DNA of 64,000 bases. Source: Diadema setosum (taxonomy: Eukaryota > Echinodermata > Echinoidea > Diadematoida > Diadematidae). Below, piece by piece: positions 22,243-46,923 of this stretch. The stretch's first letter is position 1. Each line of letters begins with the position of its first letter. Position numbers and translations under genes: made by a program. Location of the stretch: the NCBI RefSeq assembly GCF_964275005.1, contig NC_092693.1, forward strand, positions 18,789,706 to 18,853,705. The letters run 5' to 3'. The notes beneath the pieces were generated by a model. That model ran no database searches and had not been told where the DNA came from. It worked only from the letters and a program-made list of their open reading frames with translations.

Positions 22243-24227
22243 CTAACTTCTTAACAATATAAAAAGGGGGAACTCTGAGAATTAATATTTCAGTTCTGCT
22301 ATGATATGTGCTCTGCACGAGTTCTACCAGCAATGTCTTTGATATTGTGTTTGGCAATCCATGAAAAAACTTTAACCTACAGACGAGAAAATTTCATGTC
22401 AAAATATGGGGCTTTCATTCAAAGTTGATGACAACTATTTTGACGAGTCAATAAGCCATGTAGAATTGCAGATACACTAATATGACCAAAGGTGCTGTAA
22501 CAGCATGTGATTGTCCTGAAATTATATGTGAGATTCAGGAGTTTTATTTTCATATATTATCAAATTTCAGCTGTGCATTTTATTTTTAACTGCAGGTCTT
22601 GTTTTTTTTTTTTCTGAAAAGACAGTGCATTCATTTGCCTCCCGCTCCCCATATGTTTGGAATGAAATGTTTTGTCAGATTGACTGCCATGCAGTAACAT
22701 AAATTATTATTGAATGATCTAAAGTACTCACATGAAAGCTTTATTAAACAAGAATGTAGAATATACTTTTTGAATAATTTTCCAAATGTTTCTTTATCAG
22801 TGTGTGTCGTTAGGGGAGTAATTTAATCAAGACAAGCCAGTCACCCAACAAGATACAGTTTGCAAATAGAGACAATAAAAACATAATTCAGTTTTACACT
22901 TTTTGTTCAATGCAGTTATGACACACAAAGTCAGGATAAGTACTTCTCATTAGTTTAGTATCACATGTGGCTGTATGTTAAAATTCCACTCTTACCACCA
23001 CTTAGATATGAATAATGTGTGTATATGCTCGTATGTTATACATTGTATCACACTGGCACACACATACACACACACTCACACATTATATATATATATATAT
23101 ATATATATTAAAGTGTATTTATAAAATATATATTATCTATATATTATATTATATACTGTACACATATAATGGAAGATCACCAATAAATGAAGTCTATCAT
23201 TACGTCAGATAGATTACTTTATTAACGATGTCACGAGTTCTCAAAGAAATATAACACTGCAAAGCCTTAAATTGTTCGGCAAGGTATTTGTACACATCAG
23301 TCAGCCCAAGCAGTATCCTTGATATGTTTGAACATCCTCAAGTGTAATTCTTAGTATTGTATGCAGTAATAATTCATTATTAAGTAATAGACATTGCGAA
23401 CCATGAAGAACTAGAGCCTAATGCTTGAAGTTTGTAGAAAATCGGACAGTCCACTCAAAAAAGATTTCATGTTTTAAATGATTTGGCTAAATTACTGTAA
23501 CTTAAGTAGTGGTACAACTTGTATAAGAATAAATGTACATATGTACAAATGTAAATATAAAATACAAATGTACATAAATTTGTACATAATGTACATAAAT
23601 TTGTGATGTACATAATTTGTGATGTACATAAATTTGTGATGTCACCGTAGTGAATAATATAGAATTGATGCAAACGCACATTCACAGATTTTTTTTTTTT
23701 TTAACTATCTTTTTTGAAAAGTGGAAGGGTAAGGCTGATATCATTCCTACCGCCTCCTGAAGGAACAAAGTCGAGCGCACTTTCATTATACTAGCAAAAT
23801 GAAAAAAAAAAACAACAAAAACACAAGGGATCCTTTTTCTATTTTCTTTGTATCGTTCCACTAGTAACTGTGACGTCACGAGTGATGGCATTCCCATCTA
23901 GCGGTGGCGACACACAGACTCGACCAAAACTGTTACTCGTTCATAACTTGTGATTGGCTTCTCCAAATCTCCCCAAATTGATATGTTGTACTATTTTTTT
24001 CTTTTTTTGTGCATTTTGCCGAATTCACATGATAATCATAGATTGGAGGAAATCCCCATACAGTATATTAATCAATGGCAACGAAATACAATAGTACTAC
24101 ATTCAAATGCTGTCAGCAAAGTATTTTATATTTACATTTCTTGTGAAGAGAGACTGAGACATGTTGGCCTGAATCGACTGAGAGTGATTTGAATTAAAGC
24201 CACAATTTTGACAAAATCGAGCGCGAA
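18888..24227. other. No gene; possible arrestin 3' UTR, then intergenic repeats
   Basis: Candidate AATAAA signals lie near 19,354, 21,571, 21,830 and 22,874, so the 3' UTR end cannot be fixed. Homopolymer runs are common (T at 19,170, A at 19,270, G at 19,903), as is a GT repeat (22,210-22,240). A short repeat of TGTACATAAATTTGTGATG lies at about 23,575-23,640, and a CA/TA run at 23,055-23,110. I see no coding exon. Confidence 0.5.
21614..21855. mobile_element. Short MITE with GTATAAGCTGTTATTTT ends
   Basis: The left end GTATAAGCTGTTATTTTCGCG and the right end, its complement with one mismatch, form terminal inverted repeats about 240 bp apart. The interior is AT-rich and non-coding. Confidence 0.7.
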
Positions 24228-24696
24228 TTAAAGGGGCATTCCAGACAATTTTCATATTTTCACATCATGTAGTACATAAATCAACAGCCCCATATATAGA
24301 TTTGTGAAATTTATTGTAGTTCTTGAGCAGAGAAACCAATACTGTGAAAAATCTGAAACAAATTACACTGAACAGTGTTGATGACATAAGAGCCTCACAT
24401 ATTTCAGAAATGTAGCAGTGTTATTCCATTACAATACCGCTTGCTTAACATGTTCACCTGTGTGAAATCTATGCATGCCGCCTTCTTTTGTTCTGCATCC
24501 CTGAGCCCCAACTCATGCATTCCTATGGTGAGACTGCCACGTCATCATCCTTGTTCGTTGCAATTTGTTTTGAATTTTGAAAACATTCTTCTTCCTCTCC
24601 CCAATCACTATGAATTCTGAAACTCTGTACTCAGTAGTACTAATTTATAGTTGTTCAAATGTAAAAGTCTGAAAATCATCCGGAGGTCTCCTTTAA
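24228..24696. mobile_element. Probable TTAA-bounded MITE
   Basis: The sequence begins TTAAAGGGGCATTCCAGAC and ends CCGGAGGTCTCCTTTAA. The terminal match is weaker than in the other families, so this is a tentative member of the TTAA class. Confidence 0.4.
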
Positions 24697-25611
24697 GCCA
24701 TATCGTGACACGACTGATACATACCTTGCCCATTCTGTGGCATGTTACAGTGAGTTCATTGTTGGATATGTGTGTTCATCTGGAATATGCGATGTGTCAT
24801 AAGCGTTCATGCTGTTGAAATATTGCTTAACTCATGTGCTACATTCGAAATTCCTTCGTAAATACCAGCCATTGGTTTGAATTTGTACATTTCTCTATTA
24901 TCATAAATTGTTTGATTTGGATTGATAAAGTGAAGTCAATCAAAATGGCTTAGGGATAGGGGGCCTACCAGAGAGAATTTGAGTCAATGATATTCAAATT
25001 TTCAACTGTCTACTTCCCCCATATGAGCAAGAGTGAAATTGTAATGCCAGTAACAAAAGTGGAGACGATATGGCGAAGCATGTGAAACAGTTATTTACAA
25101 AATACAAATGAAGTGAAAGATTGCAGTGATTAGGATCTACAACTACTTTTTTTTTTTCATATTTCTCAACATCAATGATTAGGAACAAATACATTTATAA
25201 CATGAATACTATCAACACCCCCCCCCCCCCAAAAAAAAAAAAAAATAAAATAAAGTAAATATCCTCCGAGGCACTGTTGATAATATCTCATTCCCCCATG
25301 TTGCACCAGTATCTATTTGTATCACAGATACGTTTGTTCAATTAATGTTGTCGGTATGATTTGCAATCACTAAGTGTATTTTTTAACATACTGATGAATT
25401 GTCATTGTTAGTATTATATTTTTTTTTCCATTGTCATTATTAACATCACTTTCAGATAATGCGGGATTGCATGGCATCATCCTAAGCAATGATTACTCCT
25501 TCACAGAACCAAAAGGTGCATGGATACCCCCCCCCTTTATCCTGGTTTACAGGTGCAATACAGCTGTCAGATTTTTCGCAGAGTCGTCTGCGATGGCCAT
25601 TGTTATTATCG

Positions 25612-26058
25612 TTAAAGGGGCCCTGAAATCCAAATGCATGTTGATTTGTGTTGATTTATGATACCCTCAACATCACTTTTGTGGTAAAACGAATAGAAAC
25701 GAATAAAACGAATAGAAACATTCCATATATTTTTAACGATTTTTCCCTCGCCATGTCTTTTGTTAGTCACATTAATATCACAGAAACATGCAAGTTATGC
25801 TGAGTCGAGAGGAAGGTGCATTCCAATGTATTTTGTTAAACATTTCAGTACATTGATTGACAGATGATGTCATCTCAAGAATATTGGCTCGGAAGGATTT
25901 TTTGTGGGCGTTCCCAAGTAATCTGAAGAAAAATAGAAGAAAAAATCATTAAAAATATATGGAATGTTTCTAGATATTCATTTTACTGCAAAAGTGATGT
26001 TGAGGGTATCATAAATCAACACAAATTAACATGCATTTGGATTTCAGGGCACCTTTAA
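25612..26058. mobile_element. TTAA-type foldback MITE, family U
   Basis: The left end reads TTAAAGGGGCCCTGAAATCC and the right end is its near-complement, ending GGGCACCTTTAA. The arms extend about 100 bp (GATACCCTCAACATCAC against GTGATGTTGAGGGTATC). Its right TTAA is also the left TTAA of the next element. Confidence 0.8.
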
Positions 26059-26445
26059 AGGGTGTGTACAGTTCTGGTCGAGGTGAAGATTTAGCTTTTA
26101 ACGTTTTGCGAGATATTCAGAAACTACTCTATGAGATGTCAAGGAGCATGCAGTTCTAAGGGGTATCAAAAGTTTATTCGATGAAAATCGGTTTTGAAAT
26201 GGCTGGGATATCCAAAAACAAGGTGAAACAAAGATATCCTAATAAAGTTGGGGCATGTCGCCTTTTATTATTAGCACTTTTTTGGATATCTCAGCCATTT
26301 GAAAACCAATTTTCATCAAATAAACGTTGAATCCGTCTTCGAATTACATGCTCTTTCATATTTCATAAGAGGCTATTCATTATCTCACTTAGGAATGTTC
26401 AGAACATGACTCCCTACCACAACCAGTACTGTACAGTCCCTTTAA
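26055..26445. mobile_element. TTAA-type foldback MITE, family A, copy 2
   Basis: It starts TTAAAGGGTGTGTACAG and ends CTGTACAGTCCCTTTAA. It closely matches the reverse complement of 31,212-31,603. It shares its left TTAA with the family U element. Confidence 0.8.
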
Positions 26446-26749
26446 ATTGAATATGCCCACATTCCACACTGGAACAGACGGATTTGTGAAAATATGAACA
26501 CCTAATACATAGCCATTCAAAATGAATATTGTTACTATGAAATTGAAGGATGAATATGCCAAGCAATCTTGAAATCTCTTTTGCATTCTATAAATAGGAA
26601 AAAATAATCTGTAAATATTATAAGTTTAAGGCTCAGCCGAATGTAAAGAATGAAAAAAAAAAATCTTCACATTATATAAAATTGTCTGATCAAGCTAATA
26701 TGGTTAGCAAAAGAGCAATACTACTGAAAGCAGTTTGATCTACTCAAAT

Positions 26750-26905
26750 GTGATATGCAAAAGACACTGAAAATCATCAATGATGTATCACACTGTACCT
26801 TTAAAATAAGTGTTAATGATGACATTGTTGATGATTCCAAACAGATGTGGGAAATTTTTAACTCATATTTTTCTAAAATTGGATCTGAGCTTGCAGAAAG
26901 TATCC
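26750..26905 (+). mobile_element. LINE fragment from the region before the reverse transcriptase
   Basis: The plus strand encodes MQKTLKIINDVSH, a spacer, then MWEIFNSYFSKIGSELAES. F-N-x-Y-F-x-x-I-G is a common segment between the endonuclease and reverse transcriptase domains of non-LTR elements. The match stops where a C-rich minisatellite begins. Confidence 0.6.
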
Positions 26906-27440
26906 CCGTATCCAGGCACTTACCCCCTGGGCAACTACCCTCCGGATAACTACCACCCGGATAATTACCCCCCAGGTCTATTCCCCCTTAGGGCAACTAC
27001 CCCCCCAGACAATTACCCTCCTAGGGTAATCACCCTCCAGGGCCATAACCCCCTAGGACAACTACCACCCGGTCATCTACCCTCCTAGGGCAACTACCCC
27101 CAAGGGCAATTACCCCTAGGACATCTACCCCCTGGATATCCACCACCTGGGTACAACTACCCCCTGGATGACTACCCCCCGGATAACTACCACCCAGATA
27201 ACTACCCCCTGGATAACTACCCCCCGGATAACTACCCCCTGGATAACTACCCCCCGGAGAACTACACCCTGGGTAACTACCCCCCGGATAACTACCCCCA
27301 GGATAACTACCACCCGGATAACTACCCCCCCCCCCCGATAACTACCCCCAGGATAACTACCACCCGGGATAATTACTCCCCGGATAACTACCCCCAGGAT
27401 AACTACCACCCGGATTACTACCCCCCCCCATAACCATACC
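26906..27440. repeat. C-rich minisatellite, unit about 15 bp
   Basis: The unit is approximately GGATAACTACCCCCC. Order is loose at the left and regular from about 27,170. Because the unit is near 15 bp, it keeps open frames reading Asn-Tyr-Pro-Pro-Asp/Gly repeats. These are by-products of the repeat. A similar array in the opposite orientation lies at 31,765-32,450. Confidence 0.85.
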
Positions 27441-28700
27441 CCGAACCCCCCCCCCCCCGCCCCCTCCTGATACTTACCTACTGGACAACCCTCCCTCCCC
27501 GCCCCCCGAAAGTTACCACCCGTTGTAATTTTTCCATAAGTTCATAACATCATATCAGAAGATGCACCTTTCTCTTACACTGTCATCATTTGTGACCCTG
27601 CACCTCAAAACAAACAAAAAGTCACCAGATATGAATTTTTATAGTTAAGACCATATTCTGAAAGAGCAGACTTTAAGCTTTAAAATAATGTATAACTCAA
27701 ATCAAATGGACTCTCCTAACCTATCTAAATATTGGAAAGAAAGCACAAACTCAGGAAAAGTGGGAACTGAGAAAAGAGGCTCTGAAGTACAGTGTCTATT
27801 CAAGCGCTTAATCTTTACCAAACCGTGCTGGCTGTGCGATGAATGGGACAAAAAAACAGGAAGTAAACCACCAGATTTACAACAATGAAGGGATTATCAG
27901 ATTAAACTGAAATTAAGCATGCCTCATTAACACATTCTGTCCATAATTAATCCAATTTTCAAAGCAGTATAGCACTATCCTTTCAAAAGTTATTAGAGTT
28001 GAAAGTGAAGAGTGTGGACAAGGTTTTTCAGAAATGAAAAAGGGATTCTGAAGACACGCCTAATCACACTATTCTACCAAAAATGTTCGAGATAAACTGC
28101 TAAGAAAACACACTCTCCTGCCCGTTTTATGATACCAAATTTTAGCATAATGTAAAAGAAGACCCGCTCTTTCAGAAAATATGAAAAAGTCAAGTTCGGC
28201 TAGGTTGACCCATTTCACTTATTTTCAGTCCTCACGCAAAATCAGTGTGTGCGACTTTATGTTCGTTTTGTGGTGCACGGTCACATTTACTCTTTTGGCT
28301 TGTCATTTTCTACCGTTATAACACATTAGACGATAAACATAAGAAAAGGAGCGTTGATTTCACTGCAATTCATATTCCGTTAACATTAGCGAGGGACCCT
28401 TCGATATAAAGCCATAATTTCTGATAGGATCCGGGCACGGTTTTATGAAAGTTATCAGTCCTGACAAGCTGTCAGTTCCACACAATTACAAATCGTTGGA
28501 GGTCGATCAAAGCAGGTCCATGGTAACAAGTCAGTGACTCGAGCTTATCAATCAAGCAGAACCCATGGTTTTATTGAAATTATTAGAGACTAACAAGATG
28601 TCATAACTTTTATCAAACGGTGCCCTAATCTGTCATAAGAGTAAAATTACAGCTTACAAGTAGAATTGTGCTAGTTTTCAAATTAAATGTTCTCGACACT
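27441..28700. other. No gene seen
   Basis: After a C-rich tail to about 27,520 the stretch is ordinary AT-rich sequence. A 66-codon frame at 27,688-27,888 has no splice context or family resemblance. Confidence 0.4.
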
Positions 28701-28774
28701 TTAAGAGGAAATCCAGTTCAAATAAATAAGTTAGTCTCATTAGAAAGAGTAAAATATTACGAGTTTAACGGTGC

Positions 28775-28806
<32 letters not shown>

Positions 28807-29080
28807 ACACCCCTAGTTGTTAACGAAGTCTTTTGTCCTGCACCCTCTTTTTGAATAGATTTGAATAGACCTATAGAGAGTTGTAGTTGTAGAATCCTTT
28901 TTACATTATAGGGCTGCTCTGTTTTATCCCGGCCATTTCAAGAGTATTTTTTTTTTTTCACAAAAACTTGAATCCTTCTTGGAATAACATGCTCTCTAAT
29001 ATTTCGTAAGGGGTTTCTAATTATCTCACCCAAAAGATGTTTAAAACCTGAAGTTAGGTCTCGACCAAAACCAGATGATA
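28701..29080. mobile_element. Remnants of family C and family A MITEs
   Basis: The start (TTAAGAGGAAATCCAGTTC to GAGTTTAACGGTG) is the left 70 bp of family C, cut by about 30 T residues. The second part, from about 28,930, is the right half of family A (GGCCATTTCA, then ACATGCTCTCTAATATTTCG to GACCAAAACCAG). Confidence 0.6.
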
Positions 29081-29419
29081 TGATTTTTTTTTCAATTCAA
29101 ATAGCAAACGTTGTTCGAAAATAACAATGAGAGACGTACTTTTCTGGGGGAGAGTTATTGTAAGAGGGGTGATTGTTTGGAGCCTAATTTTAATAAGGAG
29201 TAATAAAGTTGTCAAGGGAGGTAATGCTCCGCGGTGATCATACCAAGGAGGTGACAATCTCTTCCCACATCCTTGATATACTAGTTGTTAATGCCCAATA
29301 ATGCAGTAGGGCAATTCTGAAATGAGCGTTAACGGTATAACAGTAAAATAGTTACAAAATTGATGAAACAATACAAAGAAAGCACACTAAGACAGAGACG
29401 AAGTACACAAATAAAGATA

Positions 29420-30746
29420 CAGTGCACTCCCGATACAACGAACACGGTTATAACGAAATTTCGTTATAACGAAGCAAAACTTCTGGTCCTAAAATTATCG
29501 CCATTAAAGTCTATGTACAAAATTCGCTTATAACGAAGACGGTTATAACAAAATTTTCGTTATGACGAAGTCTTTTCTGAGCGCCACTGACAAAGAAAAA
29601 CAAAAGAAATGTGCTCCGTTATAATGAAATGCGGATCGCATTCGAAAATGCATAGCGGAACAAGCATTTTTAAAGCGTCTCTGCATGAGCGAACGCATCA
29701 TTGAATGTTCACTCCCGTGTATCACGCACAGTTTCCGAGGGGAACTTGCGTTATTGTAATACAATAATCTGAATTCAGATAAGGTTTGTTTCATTGTTCC
29801 GAAGTCCTTAATACAAAACACACAGATTCTGATACAACTAAATGTCCGTTAGTTCGGAAATGAAAGAGGGTTTGTTATTAAGCACACTTTGGCGTTATTC
29901 CAAAGGTTCGTTAATCCGATAATAACATATGGTCCTTATTCTTATTCTTATACGGTTCGTTAGTACGAAAATGACAGGAATTCAAAACGTTCGTTAATCG
30001 GAACATTACACAAAGTATCGTTAATCCATGGTGGAAAAAGGAGAGTATACACTAACAAAGCTTAAGAATTGCGATTCTTATAATCGTCTTAAGATAAATA
30101 AATCTTCGAAATAACAAACCTTTCTCATTTTTTTTTTCATTGACAAAATTTCTTCGGAATAACGAACCTTATTTCATTTTCGGATGAAAAGCCTTCGGAA
30201 CAACGACTTTCTGTATAACCTTTCTCTTTTTTTTTCTTTTTTTTTTTTTGATTTATAAACCTTCAGAATGACGAACCTTCGGAAAATGAACAATATTATT
30301 TTGATCTAAATTATGAACTCTCGGAATAATGATTCTGCGGAAAGCGAACCTTCACATAGACAAACCATCGGAATCCCGGGGATGGCGAAACTTCGGAATA
30401 AGGGGCCTTCGGAGTAACGTACTTTAGTAAGAAAAAAAACCTTTGGAATAGCGAACTGTAACCAAATCGTACACAGTCATTTTCTACACATGTGTGACAA
30501 CACAAACAACTTTATGCTCTTTTTAAAATGTAACATTTAAACGAGATTAAAAAGGTAATCTCCCATTTCACATAGCTTTCCAGCGTATGATGAGGATTCA
30601 ACAAACAGAATTTTTTATGCATGGTTTCCTTCTTTCGTTATACATTGCATATTATAATTGTTCGGTTATAACAAAATTTCGTTAAAACGAAAAAAACAAA
30701 AACAAACTGCCACTCCTGAGCATTTCGTTTTAACGGGAGTGCACTG
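29420..30746. mobile_element. Pogo/Tigger-like non-autonomous DNA transposon
   Basis: The left end CAGTGCACTCCCGATACAACG and the right end (TTTTAACGGGAGTGCACTG) are inverted repeats followed by several GTTATAACGAA blocks. This matches pogo/Tigger termini as generally known. No transposase frame is visible. The interior holds many copies of a motif near GGTTCGTTAATCCGAA, plus orientation on the left and minus orientation on the right. Confidence 0.75.
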
Positions 30747-31211
30747 CACATGAACACACACGAGATAAATCCCTTGTAATGAGAGAAAGAGAAAGGTGAG
30801 TTATGAATGACAGGAATAGACTACCTTCACGGTGGACAGAGAAAAGCGAGAGGGAAGAGGAAGACGATGGGTCAAAACCAGGGCACGTGAGGCATGAGAT
30901 ATAAGTGTTACATGGAGTTGTGGTAAACGATAGACGATTGTGGTTAAAAAAATATTGCAAAAAGTTTAACTCTTTCTGAAGTGTAACATTTCTTCAAAAT
31001 GTCTTTAGTTCAATGGTAAAGGCATTCAAACTTAAAACTTTTTTAATACTATACTATCAAGAGAAATCCAAAATTTCGGAACAGTAAAAAAAAATACAGA
31101 TTTAGCGAAAATAGTTTGGTTAAAGGCATTGACATTTACTGGATTACCGGGTAGGATATGAAGGACAGCTTCGTTTTTTATGAATATAGAGTCAAAATAC
31201 AGATTGAGAAA

Positions 31212-31603
31212 TTAAAGGGACTGTACAGTACTGGTTGAGGTGGGGATTCATGTTTTGAACATTCCTAGGTGAGATAATGAGAAACTCTTATGAAATATGA
31301 AAGAGCATGTAATTTTTAAGAAGGATTCAATGTTTATTTGATGAAAATTGGTTTTCAAATGGCTGAGATATCCAAAAAAGTGATAATAATAAAAGGCGAC
31401 AGGCCACGCCTTTTATTAGGATCTCTTTGTTTCACCTTGTTTTTGGATATCTCGGCCATTTCAAAACCAATTTTCATCAAATAAACTTCTGATACCCCTT
31501 AGAATTGCATGCTCTTTGACATCTCATAGAGTGGTTTCTGAATATCTCGCAAAACGTTAAATGCTAAATTCTCACCTCGACCAGAACTGTACACACCCTT
31601 TAA
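31212..31603. mobile_element. TTAA-type foldback MITE, family A, copy 3
   Basis: It starts TTAAAGGGACTGTACAGTAC and ends CTGTACACACCCTTTAA. It is inverted relative to the copy at 26,055 and very similar to it. Confidence 0.8.
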
Positions 31604-31764
31604 GCTTGTACATAAATCGTCCTAAATACAAACGATACAAATCGTAAATCCTTGAGATGTTGTTTTTATAAGATGATGTATCAGTATGGCACCTCCGTGA
31701 TTCCTGGCAAATAATACAAAGAACTTCGTTTCCTGTAGTAATGATATTCTTTTTATTAAAAGTA

Positions 31765-32450
31765 AGATTGGGGTGGGGGGGGGGGGTGGGGACAATGACC
31801 CGGGAGGTAGTTACCCAGGGGGGTATTGGCGTGGTGCACTGTCCTGGGGGTAATTTTCCTCTTGATAGTTATAGGGGAGGAGGAGTTGTAGGCCTACTTA
31901 TCCGGGGTAATCATCCATGGGAAGTTATCGGAGGGGGTAGTTATCGGGTGGAAGTTATCTGGGGTCTAGTTTTCGGAGGAGGGGATAATTAACCTGGGGA
32001 TAATTATCCTGGTGGTAGTTATCTTGGGGGGGGGGGGGGTAGTTATCCGGGGGGTGATTATCCGGGGGGTAATTATCCGGGGGTAATTATCCGGGGGGGG
32101 GGGGGGTGTAGTTATCCTGGGGGTAGTTATCCAGGGGATAGTTCTCCGGGGGGTAGTTACCCAGGGGGTAGTTATCCAGGGGTAGTTATCCGAGGGGGTA
32201 CCAGGGGTAGTTATCCGAGGGGTATTTATCCAGGGGGTAGTTTTCCTAAGGGGAATTGCCCTAGGGGGTTATTGCCCTAGGAGGGTAGTTTTCCGGGGGG
32301 TAGTTGTCCTAGGGGGTAATTACCCTGGAGGGTAATTGCCATTGGAGGGTAGTTGTCCGGGGGTAGTTGCCCTAGGGAGGAATTGTCCTGGGGGGTAATT
32401 ATCCGGGTGGTAGTTATCCGGAGTGTGGTTTTCCAGGGGGTAGTGTTCCT
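31765..32450. repeat. G-rich minisatellite, unit about 15 bp
   Basis: The unit is close to GGGGGGTAGTTATCC, the reverse complement of the 26,906-27,440 array. Frequent runs of four or more G make G-quadruplex formation on this strand plausible. Frames open through it are repeat artefacts. Confidence 0.85.
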
Positions 32451-32589
32451 AGAACCATTTCAATATGCTGCATGCTACAACTTAAAAAAAAAATTACATT
32501 ACAAATCTAGGCCTACATGACATAAAAAACTTTGGTTCGATCCAGAAGGAATAGGCCTAACGTTAGAGAGCGGATGTCACTTCGATCTA

Positions 32590-32790
32590 ACCAGACCGGT
32601 TTTTATTAGGATCGCTTTGTTTTTCTTTGTTTTTTGACGTCTCAGCCATTTCAAAACCAATTTTTAGGCAAATAAACTTTGAATTGTATGCTTTTTAACA
32701 TTGCTCTAAGTGATTTCTAAGTAACTTAAAAGAGTTAAAAGGTGATTCTCACCTTGACCAATATACATGTACACTTTCCCGTTAATGTCC
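32590..32790. mobile_element. Right half of a family A MITE
   Basis: TTTTATTAGGATCGCTTTG, CTCAGCCATTTCAAAACC and the end GATTCTCACCTTGACCA match the right half of family A. The left half and the terminal TTAA are missing. Confidence 0.6.
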
Positions 32791-33349
32791 GAGATGACAA
32801 ACAACGTAGATATACTGTGATTTCATGTTTCTCTCCGAGCGAGGTGTGATAACAAGTGCGTATGAACAGGATAACAAGTTGACTTATACGTCCTAAAATT
32901 CTCTGACTCTAGCTAATTTGTGAAAAATAATGCGAAGACAGAACACCGAACAGCCAGTCAAACAGCAAATTGAATCAACAGCACTCGTTTTCTTTTCACA
33001 GTTTAGGTTCTCGATCATCGATGAATTTATTGTTTGTCAAGGAATTGTGATGCCAAATCTCGAATACTCTTCCATGCATTATGGCATCTCGAACCACTAT
33101 AAACCGGTAAGAGTAAGACAAAAACTGTCTAGTGGAATACACTGAATATCAAAGCTGCAGACCTATCGAGTCTCACGTACCGGGGTGCAGTCACGCCTTA
33201 AGGGTCTTTCTCATGCTCACAAGCCTGGCAGGCTTTTTCTTACGCCACACATGCACACACACACAAAACAACAACAAACATTTTTTTTTTTTTTTTTTTT
33301 TGACAGGAAGGCGTACATTGTAATAATATTATACCAACCCATCATGCAC

Positions 33350-46468
<13,119 letters not shown>

Positions 46469-46585
46469 CTGTTAGTGATCACGATGGGAGTACGGTTTGG
46501 TTGTGTTACAAAAATGTGTGTAAAATGAGGTGGGGAGAAAAGACATCGGAAAAAAATGATAAGAAAATGATAAGAAGAAAATCTG

Positions 46586-46753
46586 GGGCCCGTTACATAA
46601 AACTTACTATTGAATTTCAATGGTAACTACCGTCAAAATTAGGCATCACAGCCAATCAGCATCAAGGATTATAAAATTTACCGCTGATTTGAAGACTTAC
46701 CGCTAGAAAGGAGCGGTAAGTCCGGCGGTAAGGGTTTTATGCAACAGGGCCCT
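46586..46753. mobile_element. Short MITE with GGGGCCCGTTACATAAAAC end
   Basis: The ends GGGGCCCGTTACATAAAAC and GGGTTTTATGCAACAGGGCCC are imperfect inverted repeats. The interior includes ACAGCCAATCAGCATCAAGG, as in the related elements at 33,773 and 34,771. Confidence 0.6.
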
Positions 46754-46923
46754 GATAATGACAATTAAAGTTTATTTTGGATAGCTAAACATCATCTGAG
46801 ATTTCCTTCCCGAGTCTATGCAAAATGATCTGTTTCGAATTCAACTCATGACTCATTTTCACCCCCCCCCCCCCCCATTCTTTGCCGCAAGAAGGCAACC
46901 TTGTAAAGGGTTTGTGGGGTTAT

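Noticed and set aside
26810..27409. Open frames with Asn-Tyr-Pro-Pro or Val-Val-Ile-Arg-Gly repeats
   Set aside because: The 15-bp minisatellite gives periodic open frames on either strand. There is no start context or splice support.
32530..32545. GGTTCGATCC, resembling a tRNA T-loop
   Set aside because: No matching acceptor, D or anticodon arms could be found around it. No tRNA gene is supported anywhere in the window.
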